Below, piece by piece: positions 48,740-60,300 of a stretch of DNA of 64,000 nt. The stretch spans positions 310,001 through 374,000 of the forward strand of contig CAJNDS010002287.1 of assembly GCA_905221605.1 (NCBI GenBank). The letters run 5' to 3'. Position 1 is the stretch's first letter; the number at the start of each line of letters is the position of its first letter. Source of the stretch: Symbiodinium natans. Taxonomy: Eukaryota > Sar > Dinophyceae > Suessiales > Symbiodiniaceae. A program made the translations under genes and the position numbers. A model generated the notes under the pieces. The model saw only the letters and a program-made list of their open reading frames with translations. It searched no databases and was not told the origin of the DNA.

Positions 48740-49170
48740 AAAACCCAAACCCCAATCCCTAAACCCTAAACCCTAAACTCTAAACCCTATACCCTAAACC
48801 CTAACCCCAAACCCTAAACCCCAAACCCTAAACCCCAAACCCTAAACCCTAACCCCAAACCCTAAACCCCAAACCCTAAACCCCAAACCCTAAACCCTAA
48901 ACCCCAAAGAACGCTGGAAGGCCCCGGAGTCGCTCGGGGATCTCCTTCCCGTGACTGGTCTTCCTCTGCCTCCGGCACTGCCTCCCGCAGTGCCTGTGAC
49001 AGGCCCTCGTTAGGTTTAGGGTTTAGGGTTTAGGGTTTAGGGTTCAGGGTTTAGGGTTAAGGGTTTAGGGTTTAGGGTTTAGGGTTCAGGGTTTAGGGTT
49101 AAGGGTTTAGGGTTTAGGGTTTAGGGTTCAGGGTTTAGGGTTCAGGGTTTAGGATTTAGGGTTCAGGGTC
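48740..49170. repeat. Long CCCTAAA and TTTAGGG arrays around a 107-nt core
   Basis: CCCTAAA with CCCCAAA variants (48740-48905), then unique DNA, then TTTAGGG with TTCAGGG variants (49013-49170). The longest telomere-type block in the window. Confidence 0.9.
48906..49012 (+). CDS. Possible exon between two telomere-type arrays
   Basis: A 107-nt unique core between a CCCTAAA array (48740-48905) and a TTTAGGG array (49013-49170). One frame is open across it and reads RWKAPESLGDLLPVT followed by a Pro/Leu-rich stretch. The position matches the arrangement seen around proven exons. Function and exact ends unknown; it may be non-coding. Confidence 0.25.
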
Positions 49171-49961
49171 TAGTGCATGGCGCTTCCGTTAGTATCTGGC
49201 AGCTCGTGGCCTGTGTTGTGTCAGGGGTGCCTCTTTCTCCTCAGGGCTCGGAAGCAGCATGACAGATGTGCATGTGACAGGCCAAGTTCTTGGGAAATGA
49301 GCCATCCCGTGCGACTGGTTGTGTAGAATGCTCTTGACAGCTGCGTTGCATGCCCACAAGAGGCAGAGAAGAATAGAATGAGTAGAATGGCCGCTTCGGG
49401 CAGCATTCATGGCCCTTTGATTCAGACGTGTCTGCGCCCCCACCTTGGTTTCCGAGCCTTGCCAAGCAGGCCACGAACCACCCATCCAGCGCTGGGCAGG
49501 TAAAATTCCATGCTTCAGCGCTCGAAGTGCTTAATTCGGCCCTCTGCAAACGCAGAGTTTGCAAAGCGATCCTTCCCCAAGGAGGCTGGGCGCCCAGCCT
49601 TGCGAAGATCCTCCAACCGAGGACACCCGATTGCTGCCGATTCTGTTGGCGCAACGACGCGAGAGCAATGCATGTGCCTCATTGTGCAAGGCTTGCAAGG
49701 ATATGCAATCTCTCCAGGATGCAACTTTGTAAACATCCGCGAACTGCACCTCCACCTTCCATGCCTTCTTTGCACGGAGCGATGCTGCGCCCTGCGCCTT
49801 GCAACTGGCTATCCAGGGTCAGGGAGTCTGTAGTTTACCCTGTAGTTATAGTTGAGCCAGTAGAGCCGCGTTTCCCCGGCCCGAAGCGAGGCCGGGAGCC
49901 CCACGCAAGTTCTTTGGGCTTTCGCTTGGGGCTTTTTGGCTGCTGGCAGGCGACTGGCTCC

Positions 49962-51317
49962 ATGGCGGAGGAGTTCGCGAAGTTCAAGCGTTTCGAATAC
50001 CGCACCTTGCCTGGGCATGACGGGGGGGTCGCCATGGGGCGAGAACTGCACCTGTATCAACAATTGACAGTATATTTGAGATTGCTTGAGTCCGCCTGAG
50101 GCACAAACTCCAACTTGGCGGCAGCCCCAGCATTGCAGAGGTGCAAAAGCTTGCCTTCAAAGTTTGAAGCCTGAGAATCTCCCAAAAAGGAAGCCAAGAC
50201 TGGACTAAGAGGTCATTGAGTCGCTTGCGAGCTTCCCAGGTGTTGCAGCGAGAAGGTGCGGCTCCCTCACAGAATGAGCCCACAGGCCGGGCCAAGAGGG
50301 TTGAAGGGTGAGGGCCAAGGTTTTCTCTTGGGGTCGTTCTCTCCTGTCCGTTTTGCCATCGCACAGGCGAGCCGGAGTCCTTGCGCGGCCGAGTCTATCA
50401 GAAGCCACTTCCCGAGAGAGCTTTTTTTTTTAAATTTGCTTTCCTCTTTTCTCTCGGCATCCCGAAGAGAGGGCTCTGCAACGCAAGGATGGGCGACTTG
50501 GTGCACTACGACAAGCCCAAGGACAGAGTTCACCTCGACGGCCAGTGGCCTGACGTGCCCGTACTTCGCAGTTGTTTCGGCCACTACAGTCTTTTTTCTC
50601 TTTATTTTGTTGTCACGCCGCCCTCAGAAGTAGGCTGGCTCCGGGAGCCCATGAGAGTCCCGTCGTCAGGAGATCGAAGAGTTCAAGGAGAAGAAGAAGA
50701 AGCGCCAAGAGGCCCAAAGTGGGAAAACCTTCGGGGCGCCCTTATGAAGAGCCCTCCAACAGTTGAAAAGAGTCCTCTTGAAATTGAGGAGAAGCGAAAA
50801 GAGGAGGACGTGGTGAACAAGAAGGCCCCCCCCCCTGCCCCCTCCCGCCGTCGTCGTCTTTTCTTGGAACCTGGGTTGAGCTCCAGAGGTCTCTGCTGTG
50901 TGAGACAGGCGAAGATGGACATCAACAAGGGGGAGACGGTGCTCAGCACGGTGTGGGGCTCAGCTTCCCCAATCTTTGCTCAGCAAGAGCAAGAGGGAGA
51001 GAGAAAAATGAGAGAGAGAGAGAGAGAGAGCGGGGCTCCTTCATGCCCAGCAGAAGAAGAAGAAGAAGAAGAAGAAGAAGAAGAAGAAGAAGAAGAAGAA
51101 GAAGAAGAAGAAGAAAGAGAGAGAGAGAGAGAGAGAGAGAAGAGAAAAAAAGAAAAAGAAGGAGAGAGGGAGGTAGGGAGGGAGAGTCAAGGAACCTTCA
51201 AAGGCACCCTAAGCCTCGAGAGAAGGCTCCCGCAGCCCACAAAGGATGTGACGGAGATGCAGATCTACCGCCCACGAACCGCACAGACCAAAGCGGTCTA
51301 CGAGATGCTGCTGAACC
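49962..51317 (+). CDS. BRR2: Brr2 exons 1-8: N-terminal region
   Basis: Exons: 49962-50001, 50101-50117, 50240-50285, 50367-50387, 50472-50527, 50670-50711, 50909-50950, 51245-51317. The joined peptide runs [50 protein letters not shown], then a Lys-rich stretch ([14 protein letters not shown]) and [12 protein letters not shown], and ends in [20 protein letters not shown]. This follows the Brr2 N-terminus (EYxxNSNLVLQ, PTGE, RMGD, KRRKR, DINK, YKPKT, YEVLL) almost residue by residue. Exon 2 is 17 nt and exon 4 is 21 nt; both are needed to keep frame and homology. Donors are GC for exons 1, 2, 3, 4 and 6, and GT for 5, 7 and 8. The GAA-rich tract at 51056-51114 is in intron 7 and is not coding. 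Confidence 0.88.
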
Positions 51318-54300
51318 GTGGCGCCCCAAGGACACAGCAAGGACAATTATGAGGTAGTTGAGGTTCCAGGTATTATGAGGTATTATAAGGTATCATGAGG
51401 TAGTATACGGTTTTGTAAGGTATTATGAGGTATTTTGAGGTAGTATAAGATATTATAAGGCATTACAAGGTATGAGATGGTATGACAAGGCCTTCTGTGT
51501 CAAAGGTCGTTTAGACTGCCGATTTGCCTTGCCCGTGGGGCAGATGAAAAGGATCAGAGAAGCTGTTGCGTGTGCAGATGTTGCTTGGCGTCCCTTCCCT
51601 GGGCCGAAGCTGCAGAGGTCTCCAGCAGCCCCTGGGAGATCAGGCGGAGCTGGGACCTGGAGAAGTGCCCTAAACCCTAAACCCTAAACCCTAAACCCTA
51701 AACCCTAAACCCTAAACCCTAAACCCTAAACCCTAAACCCTAAACCCTAAACCCTAAACCCTAAGCCCTAAACCCCTTTGGGGGGGTTTTTTGGGTGTCT
51801 GGTTCCCAAGGTTCCAAGCATAGGAAACCTAGAGTTCCCAAGGTTCCAAATCTCAACTCCCAGAGTCCCCCCAGGCCACCAAAGCGGTTTAGGGTTCAGG
51901 GGTTTAGGGTTGAACCCTAAACCCCAAATCCTAAGCCCTAAGCCCTAAACCCTTTAGGTTGAGGGTTTAGGGATCAGAAGTTGCCAGGCGCCAGACGTCC
52001 TGCGAGGTGCCGCAGACGAGGCGCAAATTTCAGGGACCAAGCCCTTGCCTGGAGGGCGCAGACACAGGGCTTTGAGTATATTGGCCTTTCACGAAATAGT
52101 GGCACCCCAACTAGACCTCCTAATCCTCACCTTTGCAGAAAGCTCCCACATGAGGCTTGGGACTGGTTTACTTCAGTGCTGGCCTCTTCTCCTCTGGAAT
52201 CAACCCGACACAGCATTTGAGGTCGCAAAGCTGATGCTCTGTATTGTAGTATACCACATCCGGGTCATTGTAGGTCATTGTAGGTCATTGTGGCAACTTT
52301 GTGGGCAGCTGACCCCCTCACACGGAAGGTGCTAGCTGCCATCAAGACAGAGGGCGTCTTGGACTCCGAGCGGAAGAAGGAAACCTGCCCAGCTCGGCAA
52401 GGGTAGCGCTGATTTGTGCTCCCATCTAGTTGAGACGATTGCGTGCGCCGCCTCGGCAAGGGCTGGCCCGCGCGAGGTGTTGTGCGCGCATGGTCCGAAG
52501 GGTTCGAGAAAGCTCCCAGAAGGGTTTAGGGTGAGGAAGGTTAGCGGCGGTGGTTCCGGCCCAAAAAACCAAGGGTCCCAAGATTCTCAAAATTTTGAGG
52601 GGTCGCAGAGATCCCAAAAATATCAGGGGGTCGTCTCGGAGAGCGTTTTTTGGGCCCCAGAGGGCGGAAAGGGGAGGCAGACAGAAAGGCTTGGGGAAAC
52701 AGACCAGATCCTGGTCTGCTTGTTCTGGGCGCCTCTCTCCTGGAAGCCGTGGCGAACTAGAGAACTATGGCATACTATGGCACACTGCGCGCCTCTACGC
52801 TGCGGACAAGACCACAGAATTCGCGCGAACTTCAGCCGCGAACCCTGGAAGGACGTGGAGGAAGTGCTCGGATCCATCACGGACGAGTACTTCGCGGAGC
52901 TCTTCAGGTTTTCCGGTTTTTTTTCGGCATGCGGCTTTAAGTTTGTCCGGCTGTGAAGAATGATGAAGGGGACGGCGAAAAAGTAGGCCGGGTGCAGCTT
53001 CGGAGAGTTTTCTTCTGAGGGCTCCTGGGAAAGTTTCGAAGATGTGCCCTTTGATGCTTGTCTTAGCAGGCTTGCCAAGCAGATTACCGACTTCGGTGCA
53101 GATGTCGAGGATGAAGAGCAGGCCGCAGCAAAGAAATCAAGTGAGCGCGGCGCGTATGAATGTGTTGTTGTTTGCCACTAACGAATCTGAGCAGTTAAGC
53201 AGCGGTGCCATGGCAATTGGACTCTTAGGGGGACGACGTGACGAGGCGCATGCACGCCCCTTTGCAGGACGACACCGTGCGAACGAAGGAGGGCTTAGAC
53301 GACGCCGCGGGTGTTGCTGTCGTTTTCGACGAAGATGACGAGGATGAGGCAGCTCGGCCTTAGGTTCGATTTACGTTGCAACATATTTGAACTGTATCTC
53401 AGATGTACACGCATCTGACTTCTCCACCGCTCTCACTGAACTCAACCGGGGGGGGGGGAGGCGTGAGAGTTTATCCGACTCTGGGCTTCACATTGCCTCA
53501 CGGCGTGTGAACTCTTTGGACCCAAAGGCCCAAAGGCCGCATGCCCCTCCTCTGCATTGTTTCAAGCGCTTTTCCTTCGCACAGGGTGGCGACTACATCC
53601 ACGAGCTGGGAGACGACGATGACGATGATGACGACGAGGAGGGCGGCAAGATGGATGACGACAGGCGCTGGGCTGACACGAGGGCAGTTGGAGAGTCTAA
53701 GTTTGTGGAGTGCCTGACCGATGCGGGGGGGATCCAGGATCCACCTTTGATGTCTAGGTGTTTCGCTCCAGTCGGTTTTCCAGGTCTTTCTCCAGGTTTG
53801 TGACAATGCCCTACTTAAGAGGCGCGAACCCGAGCCCCTCCAAGAAAGCTTGGACCTGTTCCCAAGCAGCAGTAGACCAGCGAGCCTAAGGCTGAATACC
53901 AATGTGTAGAATCATGTGGTCATCTTCTGAGAATCTGTGAAAACATGGCGACGTATGTCAGGGATGATCGGGGCATCCATGCCACCCTGCTTGAAGCGGA
54001 TGACGAGGAGGACCCCGACTTGAGAGCTCAGCCAAGGGGCCCCCAAGGGAAGGCCTAGCTGCCTCGCTAAGGCGCAGGTCTGGAAGGGGAGAGAAGGAGA
54101 GTCCAGAAGTGATCACGAAGCGTCGCGCGCACCGCCCAGGAGGAAGCCAAGAAGGAAGACAAGTACAACGTGGACATCCAGAAGATTGATGCCCACTGGC
54201 CGGCCCTGTTTTGCTGCTGTGTGGCTTTGTTGGCCGCGGTGGGCCTCTGGCCGATCTCTAGCATTTTCCACCATTCCAACGATTCTGACGCCAAGATGAA

Positions 54301-57300
54301 CACAGAGAGAGCGAGCGAGAGAGAGAGAGAGAGAGAGAGAGAGGCTGCAGGGGGTCACTCCCCTTAAGCCCCGTAGAAGAAGAAGAAGGAGAAGAAGAAG
54401 AAGAAGAGAGGCTGCAGAGCGGCCAATACGGTCGCAGTGCGTGAGATACAAGACCGTTGAACGCGGGACCGGGGCGCGCGCCAGCGCGGGGGGATTTCCC
54501 CCATGCCCCCAAGAAAGAAAGAAAGGGAGAGGCGGGCCGAGGGACCGGGGACCTTTCGGGGGCCCCTTCGCTGGGTAGAGACCGCTTGCCATGCGCCTCA
54601 AGAGCTCCTCAGAAAGAGTGGGGCTCGCTGGAAAGCAGAATCTCTGAAATCCGGTGGGAATGGGCGCCGAATGCATGCCCCCAAACTTGGGGAATGGGAA
54701 CCGCACCACACATGGCTCAGCTCCTTGAATCAAGTCGCTCCGAGTTGCAATGTTCTTTGTGTGGCAGGCTGCAGCGAGAGCTCGGCAAGATCTTCCAGGC
54801 CCCTAGCCCAGCTCTTCACGGGGTCCATTTTCAGGGTTTGGGGCTTCTGGGTGTTTTTGGGGCAAACGATGATGTGCCCCTTGGAGATGGGGGTGCAAGC
54901 TCTGTGGCTTGGGTTCTTTACCCGATGTCAAAGGTCTCGAAAGTACAGACAGACCCCGCGCCTTGTTGGAATTTCTTGTTGGTGGGCCCCTCGATGCAGA
55001 CATGTTTCCAGGATCAGGGTCCAACTCGATTGATTCCATTGATGGGTCCTTAGACCGACCACGATGCAGGATCCCAACAAGTGTATCGCCACCGAGAAGG
55101 AGATCCTGTCGATTCTTCCGATCAAAGACCTGCAGCAGTGTGAGAACAGGCTGAGCCGAACATGCACGTGCCAAGCTCTTGTGCAAAGACGTGAGAAAAA
55201 AGCACAATGAAAAGATGTTCGAGATCGTCTGCCCCCCCCCCCCCCCGAACGAGCTAGTATCGTAGGGCTCGTACGGAGCTTCACGATGCTTCACGCCGCG
55301 AGGCTCGTGCAGGTGCTGCAGTACGAGAACTTCGAGTTCACGAAGCTGCTGCTGAAGAACAGACTGAAGATCCTGTGCCCGGTGGTACGAGTTTGTGGTG
55401 TGTTGTCGGGCATTCATGCCATGATTGCACAACCCCCCAATGGGCCCAAGCACCCAGGCTCCCAACCGCTTTGCCCAAAAAAATGCGCAGCGCCCACTGC
55501 TCGGCAGGTACTGCACCCGCCTGGGTCAGGCGCAGACCGAGGAGGACAAGACGGCCGTGCTCGAAGACATGCGCAACACCCCCGAGGCCCAGGCGGTCCT
55601 GGAGGCGCGGATCTCTTCTCCCTGCGCACTTTTCTCCCATGCTCTTGTTCTTCCTGAGTCGATTCTTGTATGGGACCTCCAGAGGGATGGTCTAAGTGTG
55701 AGAAGCTCCTTAGACGAATCTTTCTCACAGGAGCTGGACAAGGCCTCAAAGAAGCGGGATCGCGAGCGCGACATCAACAGGCGCACAAAGCGGAGGTTTT
55801 TTTAGGGTTTAGGGTTCAGGGTTTAGGGTGGGGGTATGTGGCGGCTGCTCGGGGGATGAGGAGCCTGCAGGGCATTTTTAGCCTCGGGGCCCGACACGGT
55901 GTAGGTTTCTTGGGTTTAAGCTTAGTCTTAGTCGCAATGTAGACTCGGTACCTTTGTCTTCAGATCAGGTTAGCGAAAAGCAAAGCAAAAACCGAACCCC
56001 AAGCTCCTGTTCAAAATCCCACCGCTTCCCTGCCGAGGGATCTGCGAAAGGAGGTGCGACAGCTGCAGCTTCGAGGCCCTGAGGTCTTAAAGACTCGGAT
56101 CTGCAAGGGGGTCTCTCCAAAGCCTTTCGGAATCCTCAAGCACCAGGGGCGTGGGACTTTCGGATTTGTGTTGTTGCCCCAGCTTATTTGCACTTGGTGG
56201 CTTCATGACGTCCGGAACCTGTGAACTTCAGGAAGGTGGGGAGTCTGGAGGGGTGGCTTGCCAGGAGGCTGCAATACGGAGCAGGGAAGCTCAAGACCCG
56301 GCGCCGTGTGCAGGTGCTCGCGAGAAGGAGCGAGGCATGGACGACGAAGGCCAGATGTTGGAACCTTTTGAAGCCTGCAACGAAAAGTCCGTTCCGCAGA
56401 GGCTGTTGGAAGCATTCTGAACCCCCCCCAAAAAAAACAAAACGAAAAAAAGAAACAACAACCTAATCCCTAAGCCCGAAGCCCTAAGCCCTGAGCCCGA
56501 AACCCTAAACCCTAAACCGCAGAAACCTAAACCTTCAAAGGCATCAATGAGAGGCTCTAGCAAACGCAGTAGATCTAAAACTCGTGTCCTTTTGGCACCC
56601 TTAACGAGAAGCAGTCTACTTTTCGGGTCTAGAACCCGAAGCCCTGAACTGAGACCCTTAAACCCCTGTTGCTTGGCACCCTCCAGCACAGTAATGCGCA
56701 TTCCAAAGCAAGTGCCGGCACGGGGGGGCCGCGGGAGCTTCAGCGGCGGCCTGTTTCCCACTTAGAATACGACAAGCCAAACAGCCCTGGGCCAAATCGG
56801 AGCAACCTTGGGAGTTAGCATCTTAGCATCACGTAGATACCATGTAGCATCAGTAGCATCCCCTCCAGAGCCTTGGAAACCCCCCCTTTGGGAGCTTCCG
56901 CGGAGTCCGTGGAGCCCTCTGGATCTGTTCCCTGCAAGGCCAAGCGCTGGGTGGCAGGGGCCGCGCCAGGGTGGCGGAGGAACAGCCCGGGGGCCCCAGA
57001 GAGGTTTATTGGGGATCGAGGAAAGTTCTCATTTCCACGCAGAAGGGGGTGCCTCGAAGATCTGGGGGGTGCATTGCCACCTTGCTCGGCTAAGGCAGAA
57101 GAAGCCCTCGCACATGCTGGACTTGGACAGCTTGTCCTTCGGACGGGGTCCGGCACCTACCTGGACTAACCCAGCAGTCCAAAATCAGAAGGATGTTTCC
57201 ACCCCAAGCGGTATGGACCGTCCATAGTCTGCGCGCATCTTCACCCCCAAACCGCGCAAACGCATCGTCAACCTGCGAAGGCCACCAGCGCACAGAATTT

Positions 57301-60300
57301 CTGTCTCGTTTGCAGCTTCCACACTGCAAGTCTCGCATCTCTGGGGGTCCTCCTTGAAGCCAAGGCAGCCACTTCATGGCCAACGCAAAGTGCCAGCTGC
57401 CAACAGGGTCCTTCCGTGTGCAGAAGAAGGCTCAGTGGACGCGTCCCGTTGACTGCAGGGTGCTGTTGCTTCCTGAAGGGACTCCCTGTATACGCCCATG
57501 CGCCCAACTGCACCCTAATACACCTTAAGGCACCCTCCCTGCTGGCTTCAGGAGATGCTTCAACTGCACCATTCTTGCACCCACCTCGAGACCCAATGAA
57601 AGCCCCCAACAGCCCTATCACCCCTAAGCCCTAAACCCTAAACCCTAAACCCTAAACCCTAAACTCTAAACTCTAAACCCTAAACCCCTCATCGCCAAGC
57701 CACGCCAGGGCTACGAGGAAGTCCACGTCAAGCCTTTCAAGCATCCCGACATCGCCCCAGACGACCTGATCCCGCTGCCGCCCGGCGATGCCCAGGGCTC
57801 TTATTTGGGGTTTAGGGTTTAGGGTTTAGGGTTCAGGGTTTAGGGTTTAGGGTTTAGGGTTTAGGGTTTAGGGTTTAGGGTTTAGGGTTCTTATTAGGGT
57901 GGTTGTCGAAATTATGATCCCCTTTTGGGGTGCCCTAAATATTTCGTGCCGTATTACAATAGGTACCCCAAAAAGGGACCATAATTTTGAACACCGCCCT
58001 CTTATTAGGTGACAGAGTGATGCTAAGGGTTTCCGAAATTGGGGGTACCTTGTTGGGGTCCTTACTGATAGGGAGTCCTACTCTTTGGAGGGGTCTGTTT
58101 TCGGGGCCCCCTACTTTCGTAACCTCCCCCCCTTTTACAATATTTTGCACGTGGGGGCTGTCTGGGATCGCACGCATGGGCGTTCTTAGTGCCGGCCGTT
58201 GGGCAGTCCGAGGCTGAGAAAGACCCTCAACCCTAAACCCTAAACCCAGATGAACTGGGCGCGGGGGGCCCCTCCAGCCTTGAAGCCTTAAACCCCTTAG
58301 GGTTTTAGGGTTTCAGGACTCTAGGGCTCTAGGGTTTTTTGGGCTTCAGGGCTTGAGGGTTTTAGTGCTTTTGGGGTTCGGGGACCCGAAGCCATCCAGA
58401 CCGCCCCTAGTGCTCAAGGCCATAGCCCCTCCCAGGTCGAAGCTCCCGACGTGGTGCCAGGAAGCCTTCCCGGGAGCCACAAAGTTGAACACGGTGCAGA
58501 GCAAGGTCCGCGCTTCTCTCCGTTGTTTTTTTTTGGGTTTTTCTCTTTTCAGTGCCCTTAACCCTACACCCCAAATTTCAAACCCCAGGCCCGTTAAATG
58601 TGAGTTGGGATATTTGTTCGTGTACTCCTCGGTTAGGAGTGCCCAGCCCCAAAATCCCACCCCCCCGGAGAGAGACTCCCTGGAGTACCCACCTCTCAAA
58701 AGAATCCCGGGGGCGCAAAATCCCCAACGACACCTGGAATGCTTGGAGCCGAGCGTTGTCACCCCAGGCCCTACACCCTAAACTCCGAGATGCAGGGTCT
58801 GAGGTTTCGGACCCGTCAGACTCTCTTTTGGGTCAGGTGTTCCCCACGGCCTTCCATGAGCACAATGAGAACATGCTGGCCTAAGCCTGAGTGTCCGCAA
58901 TGGCGGCCACCGCTAGCAAGGCGTTGTCCCAGCTGAGAAGCCTCTCCGCCTCCCCCGCTGTGAGGTCTGCGCGCCCACTGGCAGTGGGAAGACCAACGTG
59001 GCCATGCTCACGATCCTGAATGTCATGAACCAGTTCCGGTTGAAGGTGCTTTCTTCCGTGCTTTCTTAAGTGCTTGGGGGCATGAGATGGCATGAGGCCG
59101 CTCTTGGGAGATCAGATGCCTTGCGTAGGACGGATCCTTCGACCTGGCGGGCTTCAAGATTGTCTACATTGCGCCCATGAAGGCGTTTGGGGTCTTGGGT
59201 TTAGGGTGTGAGGGGGGGGGGGGGGGGGGGGGGGGGGCGATCTCGGATCATGGAAGATGAGGGGTGTGAGGCGGTGTGAGGCTTTGCTGGGAGCTTCGAG
59301 TTTTTGGCACTTGTGGGGAGAGGGGGTTCAATGAGAAGCTCAGCGCGCACCTCTTCGGTGTGCATGAGAAGGATCTGAAGGTTAAAAGGACTGTATGGGC
59401 TGTTGCCCAGGTTGATTGCCTGAGGTAGATGAGACAATGTCTTTCCGGGTAAAGAATCAAACCCGGGTTCGAAACTCGCGGAGACTGTCCGGACAGTTCA
59501 GGAGCAGAGCAACCAGGGATGGGCAGTGATCTCCGTCACCTTTCAGACATACTCCCAATCGTTCCTCTTGCGCCTTGTCGGTTTCGTGCATGTACAATCC
59601 TATGCATGTGCACATAGACACGACCTCTCGACATGATCATTTGTAGTCCTTCCTACTGTCTGAAGTTCCCTTTTCTCAAAAAGGTTACGATGCGGAAAGC
59701 TACCCTGCTTTCATACTTGAACAAGGGACCATCTCCATACGAAGTAAGGTAGAGGCAATGCGCACCAAAGCTCTGCTCCAGGCACTGGTGCAGGAGGTGG
59801 TCCAGAGTTTCACACAGCGCTTGGAGAAAGCCTACGGGGCCGGGACCTTTGGAGCGCCTTTCGGGGAGCTGTTCAGTTTAGCCGAGAGCTTGAGAGCTTG
59901 GTCGTTGGGGGGCAGTTTTTGTGCAATCGCTCGTAGGTCAAAGCCACCCTAGTCCTAGGTCACAATCCGCGAGCTCAGTGGTGACGTCAACCTCACGAAG
60001 GCCAGGGCGATCCAGCGTGCTGCGTTTCCCGTCTGGGCCGCTTCGTGGGCTCTTCGGGATCTTCGAGAAAAATCTTAAGAGAAAAGCCTTCGGCCCTGAC
60101 CAAGGCACAGATAGATGAGACGCAGATCATCGTTACCACGCCCGAGAAGCGGCACTCTCAGTGGCACGCGGACTTTTGCTACATAGCTCTTGGTGTACGG
60201 TTGCTCTTCAGGTTTATGTTCGGGATGCGCTGCGAAACCTTGTGCATCTTGCTGATGGTTCTTTCAACATCGCAGTGGCACCGAGCTCCTGCTGCCACGA

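Noticed and set aside
50381-51352. A 323-residue continuous frame that looks like one gene
   Set aside because: It runs through Brr2 exons 4-8 and the introns between them, including a GAA repeat. The homologous peptides require splicing, partly in other frames.
56188-56230. [14 protein letters not shown], first taken as the Brr2 plug exon
   Set aside because: The true match, [15 protein letters not shown], lies at 57365-57407 with correct phase and AG|G acceptor.
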